Source of the DNA: Prionace glauca
Taxonomy: Eukaryota; Chordata; Chondrichthyes; Carcharhiniformes; Carcharhinidae
Direction: 5' to 3'
Assembly: GCA_037974335.1 (NCBI GenBank)
Contig: CM075760.1
Span: forward strand, 36,031,609 to 36,095,608
DNA length: 64,000 bases
The position numbers and the translations under genes were made by a program. Positions within the stretch are counted from its first letter, which is position 1. Each line of letters opens with the position of its first letter. Below the pieces are notes generated by a model that saw only the letters and a program-made list of their open reading frames with translations, was not told where the DNA came from and ran no database searches. Positions 41,186-51,466 of the stretch are shown piece by piece.

Positions 41186-41706
41186 AGGCTGGTGTTACTA
41201 ATTTGAAATAAACCCATTCAAAATAATTTATAAAAGTCTTTATCAGTATATCAGGTGGAGGAGTTCACAGGAGTCTGTTAACCTCTGGAACAATGATACA
41301 ACAGAGTGAGGGACAGATATGATCTAGAAACTTGAGGAGGGAATATCAGAAATACTACCACTCCAGCACCTTCTGACTTCACACATGTTTCAGAGCTCCT
41401 AGACATGGAACAGAGGATCCTTTAGAGTCAGGAAGAACAATGGTGAATGCTGGAATCATGCTGTCAAATCAGAGATTGGTGTAAAACTGGGATCTGTTCC
41501 TGACCGATAAGTTTCCAGTCTGAAAATGACTGTAGTAATTATTCTCTTATGATTTAATGTGTTTGTGTGATAGTCTAGTATCAGTAAGGCTGGTGTTATT
41601 AATTTAAAATAAAGCCATTTAAAACAAATTTGAAAAGTGTGCATTAAAATATCAAGACAGTAAAATTTCAGAAACCTGTCAGCCACTGGTACAATTATAC
41701 AACAGA
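41186..41706. repeat. Pair of diverged direct repeats about 400 bp apart
   Basis: 41186-41310 and 41586-41706 share GGCTGGTGTTA.TAATTT.AAATAAA, a CATT.AAA run, and ACAATNATACAACAGA. An old local duplication of unknown role. Confidence 0.55.
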
Positions 41707-42299
41707 CATTGGATCTCCAGAGAAGGAGCTGCAGTATGTTTCCAGGAATTCCGTTTTATTGAGAAGTAACAGGACCTGAGGCAAGGGAACAATTAAAACA
41801 ATCAGCTCACACGTGGAAGGTGATGGTCAGCAACTTAGTGAGAATAGAGTAAAGGGAGCAGAGGGTAAGTCTCACGGAGAAGGTGAGCTCTGGAGGGGAT
41901 GAGAGGAGATAGGAGAAAAACTAAAGAAACAGGCAAGTTCAAGGCTCAGGGAAGAAGGAGATTTTAGAGACAGTTTGGCCCAGTAGAAGGGAATGAATCA
42001 GCAGAGGCAGCTGATCAGATTGTCTCAATCTTAGTGACAAAGAAGCTCCATGAGCTCCTCACACTTGCTGGAGGAAACGGGGGAGGGAGAGAATTTAAAA
42101 AGGAACAAACTTATGTTGGTGACAGTAAAAGGACTTGTCACACTATGTTTAACACAAAGCTGATTTATTTGTCCTTTATCCAGAATATTAATCTCTACCT
42201 GAAATGGAATTCATTAACATCAGAAACAGACCCAAAGAACATAGTTCAGTCCTGGATGTTATTAACAGAAGAATCCAAGCTCAGTAATTACATGTGAAC
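41707..42299. other. No recognised feature
   Basis: Open frames here show no family signature. No RNA gene or repeat recognised. Confidence 0.35.
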
Positions 42300-42521
42300 T
42301 CTCAGGTATGTTAATAGGTTGGGTAAACAGACAAATCCCTTCCTACACACTGAGCAGTGAACAGCCTCTCCCCAACATCAGTGTGCTGGTTTACAGTGAG
42401 TTGAGATGATTGTCTGAACTCAGTCCTACAGTGAGAGCATCAGGATAGTCTTGTCAGTGTGAACATGTTGATGGGACATCGGTCCCTCCAATCTTCCACA
42501 GCACTTTCTGGAGTTGAGCCT

Positions 42522-43076
42522 TCAAACACATTTCTGATCAGTGTGACTGCGCTGGTTTTTCCGCAGGTTGGCTAACCGAGTGAATCCTTTCCCACACTCG
42601 GGGCAGGTGAATGGTTTCTCCCCAGTGTGAACTCGCTCATGTGCCAGCAGGTTCGATGAGTGAGTGAATCCCATCCCACAGTCAGCGCAGAGGAATGGCC
42701 TCTCTCCGGTGTGAACTCTCCGGTGGTTCAGCAGGTTGTATGAATGAGTGAATCGCTTTCCACAGTCAGAGCAGATGAACGGCCTCTCCCCGGTGTGAAT
42801 TCGCTGATGTGTCACCAGACTGGATGACTGAGTGAATCCCTTCCCACACACGGGACAGGTGAACTGTCGTTCCCCGGTGTGATTTCGCCCATGAGCTTTC
42901 AGTTCAAATGGGTAATTGAAACCCTTCCCACAGTCCCCACATTTATAGGGTCTCTCTCCAGTGTGAACGTGCTTGTGTCTCAACAGACCAGATGATCGGC
43001 TGTAGCCTTGCCCACACTCAGAACACGTGTACGGTTTCTCCCCACTCTGAACGGTGTTTTTACCTTCCATGTTCAA
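42522..43076 (-). CDS. ZNF5: six-finger C2H2 protein, 3' end decayed
   Basis: 184 residues starting [18 protein letters not shown], unlike the MEKPW family. Six fingers with TGERPY/TGERPF linkers. In finger 6 the first His reads Asn (RKNQRSH), and the ORF stops shortly after (DQKCV). Finger-like remnants continue in other frames at 42300-42520, so the protein is probably C-terminally shortened. The exon starts at about 43173 after TCAATTTCACAG. There is no out-of-frame upstream finger. Likely promoter: module D, 0.5 kb upstream. May encode a reduced DNA-binding protein or be a pseudogene. Confidence 0.75.
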   Translation of the reverse strand: MNMEGKNTVQSGEKPYTCSECGQGYSRSSGLLRHKHVHTGERPYKCGDCGKGFNYPFELKAHGRNHTGERQFTCPVCGKGFTQSSSLVTHQRIHTGERPFICSDCGKRFTHSYNLLNHRRVHTGERPFLCADCGMGFTHSSNLLAHERVHTGEKPFTCPECGKGFTRLANLRKNQRSHTDQKCV

Positions 43077-43619
43077 ATTCTGATGATACTGAAGCTCTGA
43101 TGAATTGGGTGACTCTCAGATCCTGAGGTGATGTTCAAATTTCCCAACTGTAAATCCTCAACTTCCAATACCCCTGTGAAATTGATTTAAAACAGAAAAA
43201 AAGGGAATGAGAAAGAACCCACAAAACACAAAGGCAGGCACATTGAGGGAGAGATTATTGTCACCATACCAGTTCACCAGATTCTCTGTCTATTTCCTGT
43301 ATCTGTCTCATCATTGTTTGACATCTGACCCACTATGGTGGTGTGTGTTAATAGGTTAACTAAACTATAAATTGAGCTGAACAAATCTGGTAATTTGTGA
43401 AGCTGGCAGTAGGAAAAAGTGACCATGAAAACTGCTCAACTGTCACAGAAACCCAACTGGCCTCTATGGGAGGTGAGAGAAAGAGGTGAAGGAGAGGGAT
43501 TTTTTATATCTACAAGGCATACTAAGAGTAGTCAGCAAAGCAAATTTGACCCCGAGCTTCATAAAGTGTGATATTGATACATAAACAGGGAAGTTATTCT
43601 GAATATTGATAAAGCTCTG

Positions 43620-43830
43620 GGCACCACTTAAGACCCCACCCCTCATTCACTCTGATTGGTTGGAGGATGAGCCACTCCCCCTCGGTTCTCTTCCTATTGG
43701 TTTGAAGCTGCCGTCAATCAGCCCCGGGCATTGTGACATGGGGCATGCTCAGTGTGGCTCATGTCCAGGGACAGACACTTGTTAGTTTCACCTTCAGGTG
43801 GGAAGGAGGTGGTTAAGCAGAGGCAGCGTT
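43620..43830. promoter_or_regulatory. ZNF promoter-like module D (ZNF5)
   Basis: CTCTGATTGGTTGGAGGATG, CTATTGGTTTG and TCAATCAGC give three CCAAT-type boxes in both orientations around 43658-43723, like the arms of modules A, C and F. The dyad itself is reduced to TTGGAGGATG. Exon 1 and donor were not located. Confidence 0.5.
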
Positions 43831-44011
43831 AGGGGCAGTAAGTGGGAGGGGAGGCCTCAAGATTCAGGGCAAACCCCATTCATCAGGGTCTGGATATTAT
43901 CAGCCTTTGAGTTTAAGAGTTGAGTTCCAGCTCATTACCGCTTATTGTATAAAAAATCCTCATTTTCTCTGTCTCTATTTCCAAAATCTTAAAACTGTTC
44001 ATATGTTTGTA

Positions 44012-44402
44012 AGATATAGGAACAGAATTAGGCCATTCAGCTCATCGAGTTTTCTCTGCCATTCGATCATGGCTGATATGCTCCTCATCCTCATTTTCCT
44101 GCTTTCTCCCCATAACCCTTCAACCCATTACCAATTAAAAATCTGTCTAACTCCTCCTTAAATTTACTCATTGTCCCAGAATCCACCGCACTTTGGGATA
44201 GTGAATTCCACAGATTCACAGCCCTTTGGGAGTAGTTTCTCCTCAACTCTATTTTAAATTTGCTATCCCTTATCCTTAGACTATGACCTCTCATCCTAGA
44301 ATGCCCCACAAGAGAAAGTATCTGCTCCACATCTACTTTATCCACACCTTTTATTATCTTGTATACCTTAATTTGATCTTCCCTCATTCTTCTAAATTCC
44401 AC
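44012..44402 (-). mobile_element. Old CR1 3' end
   Basis: Minus-strand C-terminus (EFRRMREDQIKVYKIIKG, SRMRGHSLRIR, ELRRNY, SQRAVNLWNSL, FLIGNGLKGYGEKAGK) and 3' UTR (in sense GAATGGCCTAATTCTGTTCC). Mostly open but 5'-truncated. Confidence 0.85.
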
Positions 44403-44477
44403 AGATAATAAATAGGGAAAAATTGTTCAGACTGCAGCCAACCCTCAGAATGAGTTTGGATAAAAGACAGCACACCT

Positions 44478-44748
44478 GACTGTCTGGAGTTTGCATATTC
44501 TCCTCTTGTCTGCATGGGTTTCCTCTGGATGCTCCGGTTTCCTCCCACAGTCCAAAGATGTGCGGGTTAGGTTGATTGGCCAAGCTACAAAATTGCCCCT
44601 TAGTGTCCTGAGATGTGTAGGTTAGAGGGATTAGTGGGTAACTATGTCGGGATATGGGAATAGGGCCTGGGTGGGATTGTGGTTGGTGCAGATTCAATGG
44701 GTCCAGTGCCTCTTTCTGTACTGTAGGGATTCTATGATTCTTCTATGA
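44478..44748 (+). repeat. SINE, 5'-truncated
   Basis: Starts in the body (TGGAGTTTGCATATTCTCCT), runs through TTTCCTCCCACAGTCCAAAG to GTACTGTAGGGATTCTATGA. Confidence 0.85.
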
Positions 44749-44814
44749 CCTGTAGTGGTAGGAAAAAGACTATTTATTATCCAATATAAAGTTAATATAC
44801 TATATAGATGCTAA

Positions 44815-45045
44815 GGGCAGGCCATTTGCGTTTGCTCCACCATTCAATATGATCATGGCTGATCCTCTATCTCAATGCTATATCCTTCCCATACCACTTG
44901 ACACCATTAAAATCTAAAACAAAAACTATCTCTTCCTTGAATATATTCAGTGATTTGAATTCCACAGCCTTCTGTGATAGAGAATTCCCCACAGTCACTG
45001 TCCTTTGAATTAAGAATCTTTTCCTCATCTCAGTCTCATCTGACA
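44815..45045 (-). mobile_element. Old LINE 3' fragment
   Basis: ACCATTCAATATGATCATGG and ATTCCACAGCCTTCTGTG in minus orientation match the CR1-type 3' region. Strongly decayed. Confidence 0.6.
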
Positions 45046-45242
45046 TCTGATTTTGTGGATCATTTCAGTGGAAATGTGCCATCGCTCAAAGGGAATCAGC
45101 CACCGGAATGAAAATTGAGAGACCGGCCAGTTCAACAGCAAGAAACACTCTGCCCTCCCACTTCACCAACTGTCAGAATGAACATGCTTCAGTCCTGGAT
45201 ATGATTAACAGCAGCAATAACAGTAGAATCCAACTCCTGTCA

Positions 45243-45665
45243 TCACTTGTGAACTGGTTGATGTTTGAACAAGGTGGATAACTGAGTGAATCCCTTCCCA
45301 CACACAGAGCAGGTGAACGGTCTCTCCCCAGTGTGTACTCGCTGGTGTACCCGCAGGTGGGATGACCTTCTAAATCTCTTTGTGCAGTGAGAGCAGCTGA
45401 ACGGTCTCTCCTCAGTGTGAATGCGCTGGTGGGACACCAGTTCTCCACAGCATTTGAATCTGCTTCCACAGTCAGAGCATTTAAAGGGTCTATCATTGGT
45501 GTGAGTGAGATTGTGTTTAAGCAGGTGGGCTAACTGAGTGAATCCCTTCCCACACTCAGAGCAGGTGAACGGTCTCTCCCTGGTGTGGCTGCGCCGATGA
45601 ATTTCCAGCACAGATGGGGATCGGAATCCCTTCCCACAGTCCCCACATTTCCATGGTTTCTTCAT
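45243..45665 (-). CDS. ZNF6: five-finger C2H2 protein
   Basis: 140 residues, exactly five fingers: MKKPWKCGDC (Glu2 changed to Lys), FTCSEC, FKCSDC, FSCSHCTKRFRR, FTCSVC, ending FKHQPVHK. Linkers TRERPF, TNDRPF, TEERPF and TGERPF. It holds one copy of the three-finger cassette seen repeated in ZNF3 and ZNF7, so it looks like a minimal gene. The exon opens at 46023 after CTCCTTTTACAG. Its upstream finger ORF is at 45713-45928. Only a few bases of its exon 1 remain, at 47002-47006, where a CR1 complex begins, so transcription from the original promoter is doubtful. Confidence 0.88.
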   Translation of the reverse strand: MKKPWKCGDCGKGFRSPSVLEIHRRSHTRERPFTCSECGKGFTQLAHLLKHNLTHTNDRPFKCSDCGSRFKCCGELVSHQRIHTEERPFSCSHCTKRFRRSSHLRVHQRVHTGERPFTCSVCGKGFTQLSTLFKHQPVHK

Positions 45666-45712
45666 GGTGTGGGTGTCCTTGTGACTCTGTAGGTTAAGCA
45701 ATAAGTTAAATC

Positions 45713-45928
45713 TCACACAGAACACGGGTACAGTCTCTCCCCGCTGTGAATCCTGTGATGTATTTTCAGGCTGAGTAACTGGTTAAAACTCTTACCACTC
45801 TTAGTGCATTGGAACACTCTCAATTGGGTGTGTGTGTGTCTCGGTGCTTTTCCAATCGCACTGATGTTTAAAATCTTCTGGACCACACAGAACAGAGAAA
45901 CATTTCCTCTTCGCGATTCAAAGGCCAA
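45713..45928 (-). other. Upstream finger ORF of ZNF6
   Basis: 71 codons ending [36 protein letters not shown]-stop. The second Cys of the CxxC pair is Ser, so the finger is impaired. Different frame from ZNF6, same exon. Confidence 0.6.
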
Positions 45929-46369
45929 TATATTCAGGTCCGGATGAATTGAGTGACTCTGTCAGATGTTGATGAGGTGTTTGGTTTGAGATTTCTGTCT
46001 GTAAATCCTCACCTTCTGATATCCTGTAAAAGGAGTTTACATAAGTCATCAGTGTCAGTACAGAATAGAAATTCAGAACAGACAATTCTAGTTTCTATGG
46101 CCCATTCTTTCCTCTCTCATTCCCCAAAAGCCGTAAGTCTCCATCCCACACACTCTCCTCCATTCTCACTCTGCTGTATCTAATATTCACCCTCCCAATT
46201 CTCCTAAAGGTGCTGATTGACAAATCCATGCTTACTGCTTCCTGTTCTGGTCACAGAGAGCTGAAAATCTCCATGCAAGCTGCCAGACAGATATATGTCT
46301 GTATGACTGGACTAAAAATGTGTGGATTATACAAGCTGGATTCATTTCCTTTCCCTTCTGTGGCTAAGG

Positions 46370-46920
46370 ATGTACAGGGTGTTGGTGAGGCCTCTCCTGG
46401 AATACTGCATACAATTTTGATCCTCTTACCTAAACAAGGATATAGTATCTTTGGAGGTAGTCCAAAGGAGATTCCTGGAATGAGATGATTGTTCTACTAA
46501 GAGAGAATAAATTGTCTGGGTCTGCATTTCTTAAAATTTTGAAGACAAAGGGGTGATTTTATTGAAACATATAAGATCCTGAGGGGGCTTGACAGGGTAC
46601 ATGGTGATATAGTCTCACAGATGGGAGAGTCTTGAACAAGATAAAAACTTGGTCATTTAAACCTGAGGTGCACAGAATTTTTTTTTCTCATAGAAGTTGG
46701 TGAAATGCTGGAATTCTCTACCCCGAAAGGTGGAGGAAGCTGAATCATTAGAAGTATTTAAAGGAGAGGTGGATAAATATTTGATAAATCAGAGAAATAA
46801 ACGGCTATGTGGAAATGGCACAAAAAAGGAGTCGGGGCCGGAATAGATCAGCTATGATCGATTGACTGGTGGAGCAGGCTTGAAGGGCCTTGTGGCCACT
46901 CCCGCTTCTATTTCTAATGA
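46370..46920 (+). mobile_element. Old CR1 3' end in ZNF6 intron
   Basis: TACAGGGTGTTGGTGAGGCC (LYRVLVRP-like trace) through the C-terminus to GGCCTTGTGGCCACTCCC. The 3' junction (TGATCAGTTGCTGCA) matches that at 12602 (TGATCAATCGCTGCA), so this insertion is older than the A/E duplication. Confidence 0.8.
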
Positions 46921-46996
46921 TCAGTTGCTGCAAATCAACAATTTCCCCGAGAATGAAAATAAAGGAATGGAAAAGGGGGGAAAAGAAAGTGTTTTA

Positions 46997-47006
46997 CTCA
47001 CAGAAT
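46997..47006 (-). promoter_or_regulatory. Module E remnant: minus exon 1 donor
   Basis: The minus strand reads CT|GTGAGTAAAAC, the family donor. Only about four exon bases remain before young CR1 sequence begins. Confidence 0.65.
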
Positions 47007-48496
47007 GGGAATGGGACGGCAGTAGTTATGGGAGATTTCAATCTGCATATTGATTGGTCGACCCATGTTGGACGAGGTGGGCTCGAGGTGGAGTTCTTGG
47101 AATGCTGCAGGGATAATTTCCTTGAACAGTGTGTGTTGGAGCCGACGAGGGAGCGAGCTATCTTGGATCTGGTGCTGTGTAATGCGGCGGGTAGAATTAG
47201 GGACCTTGCGGTGAAGGATCCTCTTGGAGAGAGTGATCATTGTATGTTGGAGTTTCTGGTGCAGATGGAGGAGGAGAAAGTGGGTTCCCGGACACGCGTC
47301 CTTTGTTTGAATAGAGGGGAGTATGGTAGGATGAGAGAAGAATTGGCGAATGTGGACTGGGGGAGTGCGTTGGAAGGTAGTCTGCTGAGGAGCAGTGGAG
47401 GATCTTTAAGGAGATCTTTCTTGGTGCTCAGCAGAAATTTATTCCGATGGTTAAAAAGGATAGTAGGAGGAGAGGTAATAAGCCGTGGATAACGAAGGAG
47501 GTGAAGGAAAGTGTTAAGTTAAAAGCGGAGGAGTTTAGGGTAGCTAAGAGCAGTGGGCGAGAAGAGGATTGGGAAAGGTTTAAATGTCAACAAAGATTGA
47601 CAAAGAAATTGATAAAGGAGGGTAGGAGAAGCTATGAGGCTGGGCTAGCACTTAATATAAAAAAGGATAGCAAGAGTTTTTATCAATATATAAAAAGGAA
47701 GAGGCTGGCTAGGGTGAACATTGGTCCTTTAGAGGATGAGAAAGGGGAGCTAGTGGTAGGGGATGGGGATATGGTTAAGGTCTTGAATAACTTTTTTGTT
47801 TCTGTCTTCACGGAGGAGGATGTGAATAATTTGCCGGGTGTTAGCGATGGAAAGGTGGTAGGAATGGAGGGTCTTAATGACATTACTGTTACTAGAGAGG
47901 TGGTGCTCGACAGACTGGAGGGGCTGATTGTGGACAAGTCCCCAGGACCGGATGGAATGCATCCGAGGGTTCTGAAAGAAATGGCGGAGGTGATAGTGGA
48001 TGCCTTGGTGGTTATTTTCCAGACGTCGCTGGATTCTGGGGAAGTGCCGGAAGATTGGAAAACGGCTAATGTTACGCCGTTGTTTAAGAAGGGTGCCAGG
48101 CAAAAGGCGGGGAATTATAGGCCGGTTAGTTTAACGTCTGTGGTAGGTAAAATGTTAGAATCCGTCATTAAGGAGGAAATAGCGAGGCATCTTGAGGGGA
48201 ACTGCTTGATAGGGCGGACGCAACACAGTTTCATTAAAGGGAAGTCGTGTCTGACAAATTTACTGGAGTTCTATGAGGATGTGTCTAGGGCAGTGGATAG
48301 AGGAGAGCCGGTGGATGTGGTCTTTCTGGATTTTCAGAAGGCGTTTGACAAGGTACCTCACAAGAGGTTATTGCAGAAGGTCAGGGGACATGGAGTTGGG
48401 GGTAGGGTGTTAGCGTGGATAGAGGATTGGTTGTCAAATAGGAGGCAGAGAGTGGGGGTCAATGGATGCTATTCGGATTGGCGGTTGGTGACTAGG
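47007..48496 (+). mobile_element. CR1-clade LINE, young copy 4, plus-strand segment
   Basis: Matches copy 1 from about 6190 to 7671 (GGAATGGGACGG to TTGGTGACTAG). One base is missing near 47381 relative to the other copies (GGTAGTCTGC for GGTAGGTCTGC), shifting the frame between the endonuclease and linker. Otherwise the RT frame is open from 47447 to the junction at about 48496, where it meets the inverted 3' segment. Confidence 0.92.
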
Positions 48497-49038
48497 AGCA
48501 GGAGTAGGCCATCTAGCCCTTCGAGCCTGCCCCGCCATTCAATAAGATCATGGCTGATCTGTCGTGGCTCCGTTCCACCTTCCCGCCCTCTCCCCATAAC
48601 CCATAATCCCTTCTCTTATCAAAAACCCATCAACCCGCTTCTTAAAAATATTTAGCGAGGCAGCCTCCACCACTTCAATGGGCAGAGAATTCCAGAGATT
48701 CACCACCCTTTGAGTGAAGAAGTTCCTCCTCAACTCTGTTCTAAACCGCCTCCCCTTTATCTTGAGGCTGTGCCCCCTAGTCCTGCTGTCTTTTTTGAGT
48801 GGGAAGAGTCTCTCCACCTCTATCCTGTCCATCCCATTCATCATCTTATACGTCTCAATGAGATCTCCCCTCATTCTTCTAAACTCTAACGAGTACAAGC
48901 CTAGTTTATTCAGCCTCTCCTCATAGCTCAATCCCCTCAACTCCGGTATCAGCCTAGTAAACCTCCTCTGCACTCCCTCCAGGGCCAAAATATCCTTGCG
49001 CAGGTGCGGCGCCCAAAACTGCACACAGTACTCCAGCA
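48491..49038 (-). mobile_element. CR1-clade LINE, inverted 3' segment
   Basis: Minus-strand sequence of the same family from EYCVQFWAPHLRKD to the 3' UTR (GGGCTAGATGGCCTACTCCT). The microsatellite tail is absent: the 3' end meets copy 4 head-on at TAG shared by both. Open C-terminal frame on the minus strand (49024-48548, QFWAPHLRKDILALEG onward). Confidence 0.92.
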
Positions 49039-49115
49039 GGTTTATTTTGCGACCAAATAAAGCTGTTGGACTTTAGCCTGGTGTTGTGAGACTTCTTACT
49101 GTGTTTACCCTAGTC
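49039..49115 (+). repeat. 'AACACAGTAAG' repeat, copy d
   Basis: Plus-strand CTGTTGGACTTTAGCCTGGT then GTTGTGAGACTTCTTACTGT. It abuts the 5' end of the inverted CR1 segment. Confidence 0.8.
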
Positions 49116-49236
49116 CAATGACAGCAACTTGGCATCAAGACTCCCTCTGGTCCTCCAGTCAGTCAGAGCGCTGGCTTTGTGTGAAAGAAGATTGAGCTTC
49201 AGGCAAACTCAAACTTCCTCCTGATTCCCAACACCT
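49116..49236 (+). promoter_or_regulatory. Module E remnant: plus arm and exon 1
   Basis: Half of the dyad remains (GGTCCTCCA at 49149-49157), then GGCTTTGTGTGAAAGAAGAT and TTCAAACTTCC-like exon sequence. The donor at 49236 is ACACCT|GTGAATAG, weaker than the family GTGAGT. No plus-strand ZNF exon follows before the ZNF7 3' end. Confidence 0.68.
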
Positions 49237-49374
49237 GTGAATAGAACACTTTCTTTTCTCCCCCTTTCCATTTTCTTTTCTCCCCCTTCCCATTTCTGGG
49301 AGAAACTGGGGACTTGCAGCAACTGAAGGGAAAGGAAGTGAATCCAGGAAGGCTGCAGACTCTGGAAAGGTTGG

Positions 49375-49578
49375 TACAGGGTGTTGGAATACTGCATACA
49401 GTTTTGATCCCCTTACCTAAACAAGGATATAGTATCTTTGGAGGTTGCCCAAAGTAGATCCACCAGGCTAATTCCTGGGATAAGATGGTTGTCCTACCAA
49501 AAGAGAATAAATTGTCCTTGTCTGTATTCCTTGAAGTTTTGAAGACAAAGGGGTGACTTTATTGAAACATATAAGATC
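49375..49578 (+). mobile_element. Old CR1 fragment in module E plus intron
   Basis: Inserted between GGAAAGGTTGG and TCTCTCTCTCTTAAAGACAT, which are contiguous in module B (27941-27980). Carries the 'ACTGCATACAGTTTTGATCC' region. Confidence 0.75.
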
Positions 49579-49860
49579 TCTCTCTCTCTTAAAGACATTG
49601 ACATCCTTTGCTCCCTCAGTTTAACACATTTATTTGTCTGGCTAAAAAGATGGTTTCTTTCCTAATGTTAACAATTAAAAGGCTACTTTCCTCAGGAGAT
49701 GGCTGCCATTTGAAGGGACAGTAAATTAATATAGGACACAGACATGTCTAATGTTATATGGTACAGGTTAGATATGTTATTTATTGTTCTATAATAAAGT
49801 ACATTTATTGTTTTTTTTGTCTTGAAATATAATGCTGCAGCTACATTATATATTTTCAGT

Positions 49861-50010
49861 CATAGTGTCATTACAGCACAGAAGGAGTCCATTCGGTAAC
49901 TTGAGTCAATACCAACTCTCTGTCGAACAATCCAGTTCCATTCCTATTCTGTACCCTGTTCTCCTGAAAGCTTATTTATTGCAAATGACCATCCGGTTTC
50001 ATTTTTAAAT
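49861..50010 (-). repeat. Repeat shared with 63797-63945
   Basis: TACAGCACAGAAGGAGTCCA then a decayed body. The same repeat occurs at the matching intron position beyond module G, so it predates that duplication. Confidence 0.6.
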
Positions 50011-50139
50011 ACAATCCGTAAACTTGTAATATGGAACTGGAGCTACATTATATATTTCCAGACATCTCTTCCCTCAGAGGGCTGTAAATCTTTTGGATTT
50101 CTCTTTCATAGGGAACAGTGCAGGCTGAGGATCATTGAA

Positions 50140-50455
50140 TATATTTCAGGATGAGTTGGACTAATTTTTGACTGACAAGGGAGTCAAGGGTTACAGTGAA
50201 CAGACAAGAAGATGAAGAGAAAGTTATGATGTGGGAGGATTTCTTCACTCAAGGATGTGAGGAAGCTTTGGAATTCTCAGCTCTTGAAGACTGTGGAGCC
50301 TCAGTCATCAAGTATTTTTAGGGGAGAGATTGATTGACTTCTAGATATTGAAGATATCAAGGAATATGGGTTGATTGTTGGGAGAATGATGCTGAGGTGG
50401 ACGAGCCAATGATCTCATTGAATAGTTTAAAATGCTCGATAGGCCAAACGATGTG
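50140..50455 (+). mobile_element. Old CR1 3' end (matches 28270-28590)
   Basis: ATTTCTTCACTCAAGGATGT then GAATTCTCAGCTC and ATTGAATAG. Position and content match the fragment in the ZNF3 intron. Confidence 0.65.
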
Positions 50456-50886
50456 CAGATTAGGTTGATTGCCCATGTTAAAATTGCCCCTTAGTGTCCT
50501 ATAATACTTAGGGATTAGTGGGTAAAATATGTAGTGATATGGGGGTAGGGCCTGGGTGGAACTGTGTTTGGTGCAGACCCGATGGGCCAAAGGGCCTCTT
50601 TCTGCACTGTAGGATTCTATGATCTATGATCATGTTCAATTTCACCCTCAGTTCTCTGTGTACACAGAGTCTGCACGTTCTCTCTTGTGTATTTCCTCGA
50701 GGTGCTCCAGTTTCCTCCCACAGTCCAAAGATGTGTGAGTTACATTGATTGGCCATGCTAAATTAACACTAGAGTTTGTGGGGATTAACAGGGTAAGTAT
50801 GTGGGGTTGAGGGAATAGGGCCTGGGTGGGATTGTAGTTGATGTAGACTCGATGGACCGAATGACCTTTTTCTATGATTCTATGAA
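50450..50886 (+). repeat. Two 5'-truncated SINEs in tandem
   Basis: First 50450-50632 (GATGTGCAGATTAGGTTGAT ... GCACTGTAGGATTCTATGA), second 50655-50886 (GTGCTCCAGTTTCCTCCCAC ... TTTTTCTATGATTCTATGAA). They lie where the plus-strand ZNF partner of module E would be expected. Confidence 0.8.
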
Positions 50887-50940
50887 ATAGAGGCAGTGGA
50901 GAAAGGGCAAGAAAGAATCACAAGAATAATCCCAGAACTG

Positions 50941-51466
<526 letters not shown>

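Noticed and set aside
47007-49038. Twin-priming explanation for the inverted CR1
   Set aside because: Twin priming leaves the tail at an outer end; here the 3' end is at the central junction and tail-less.
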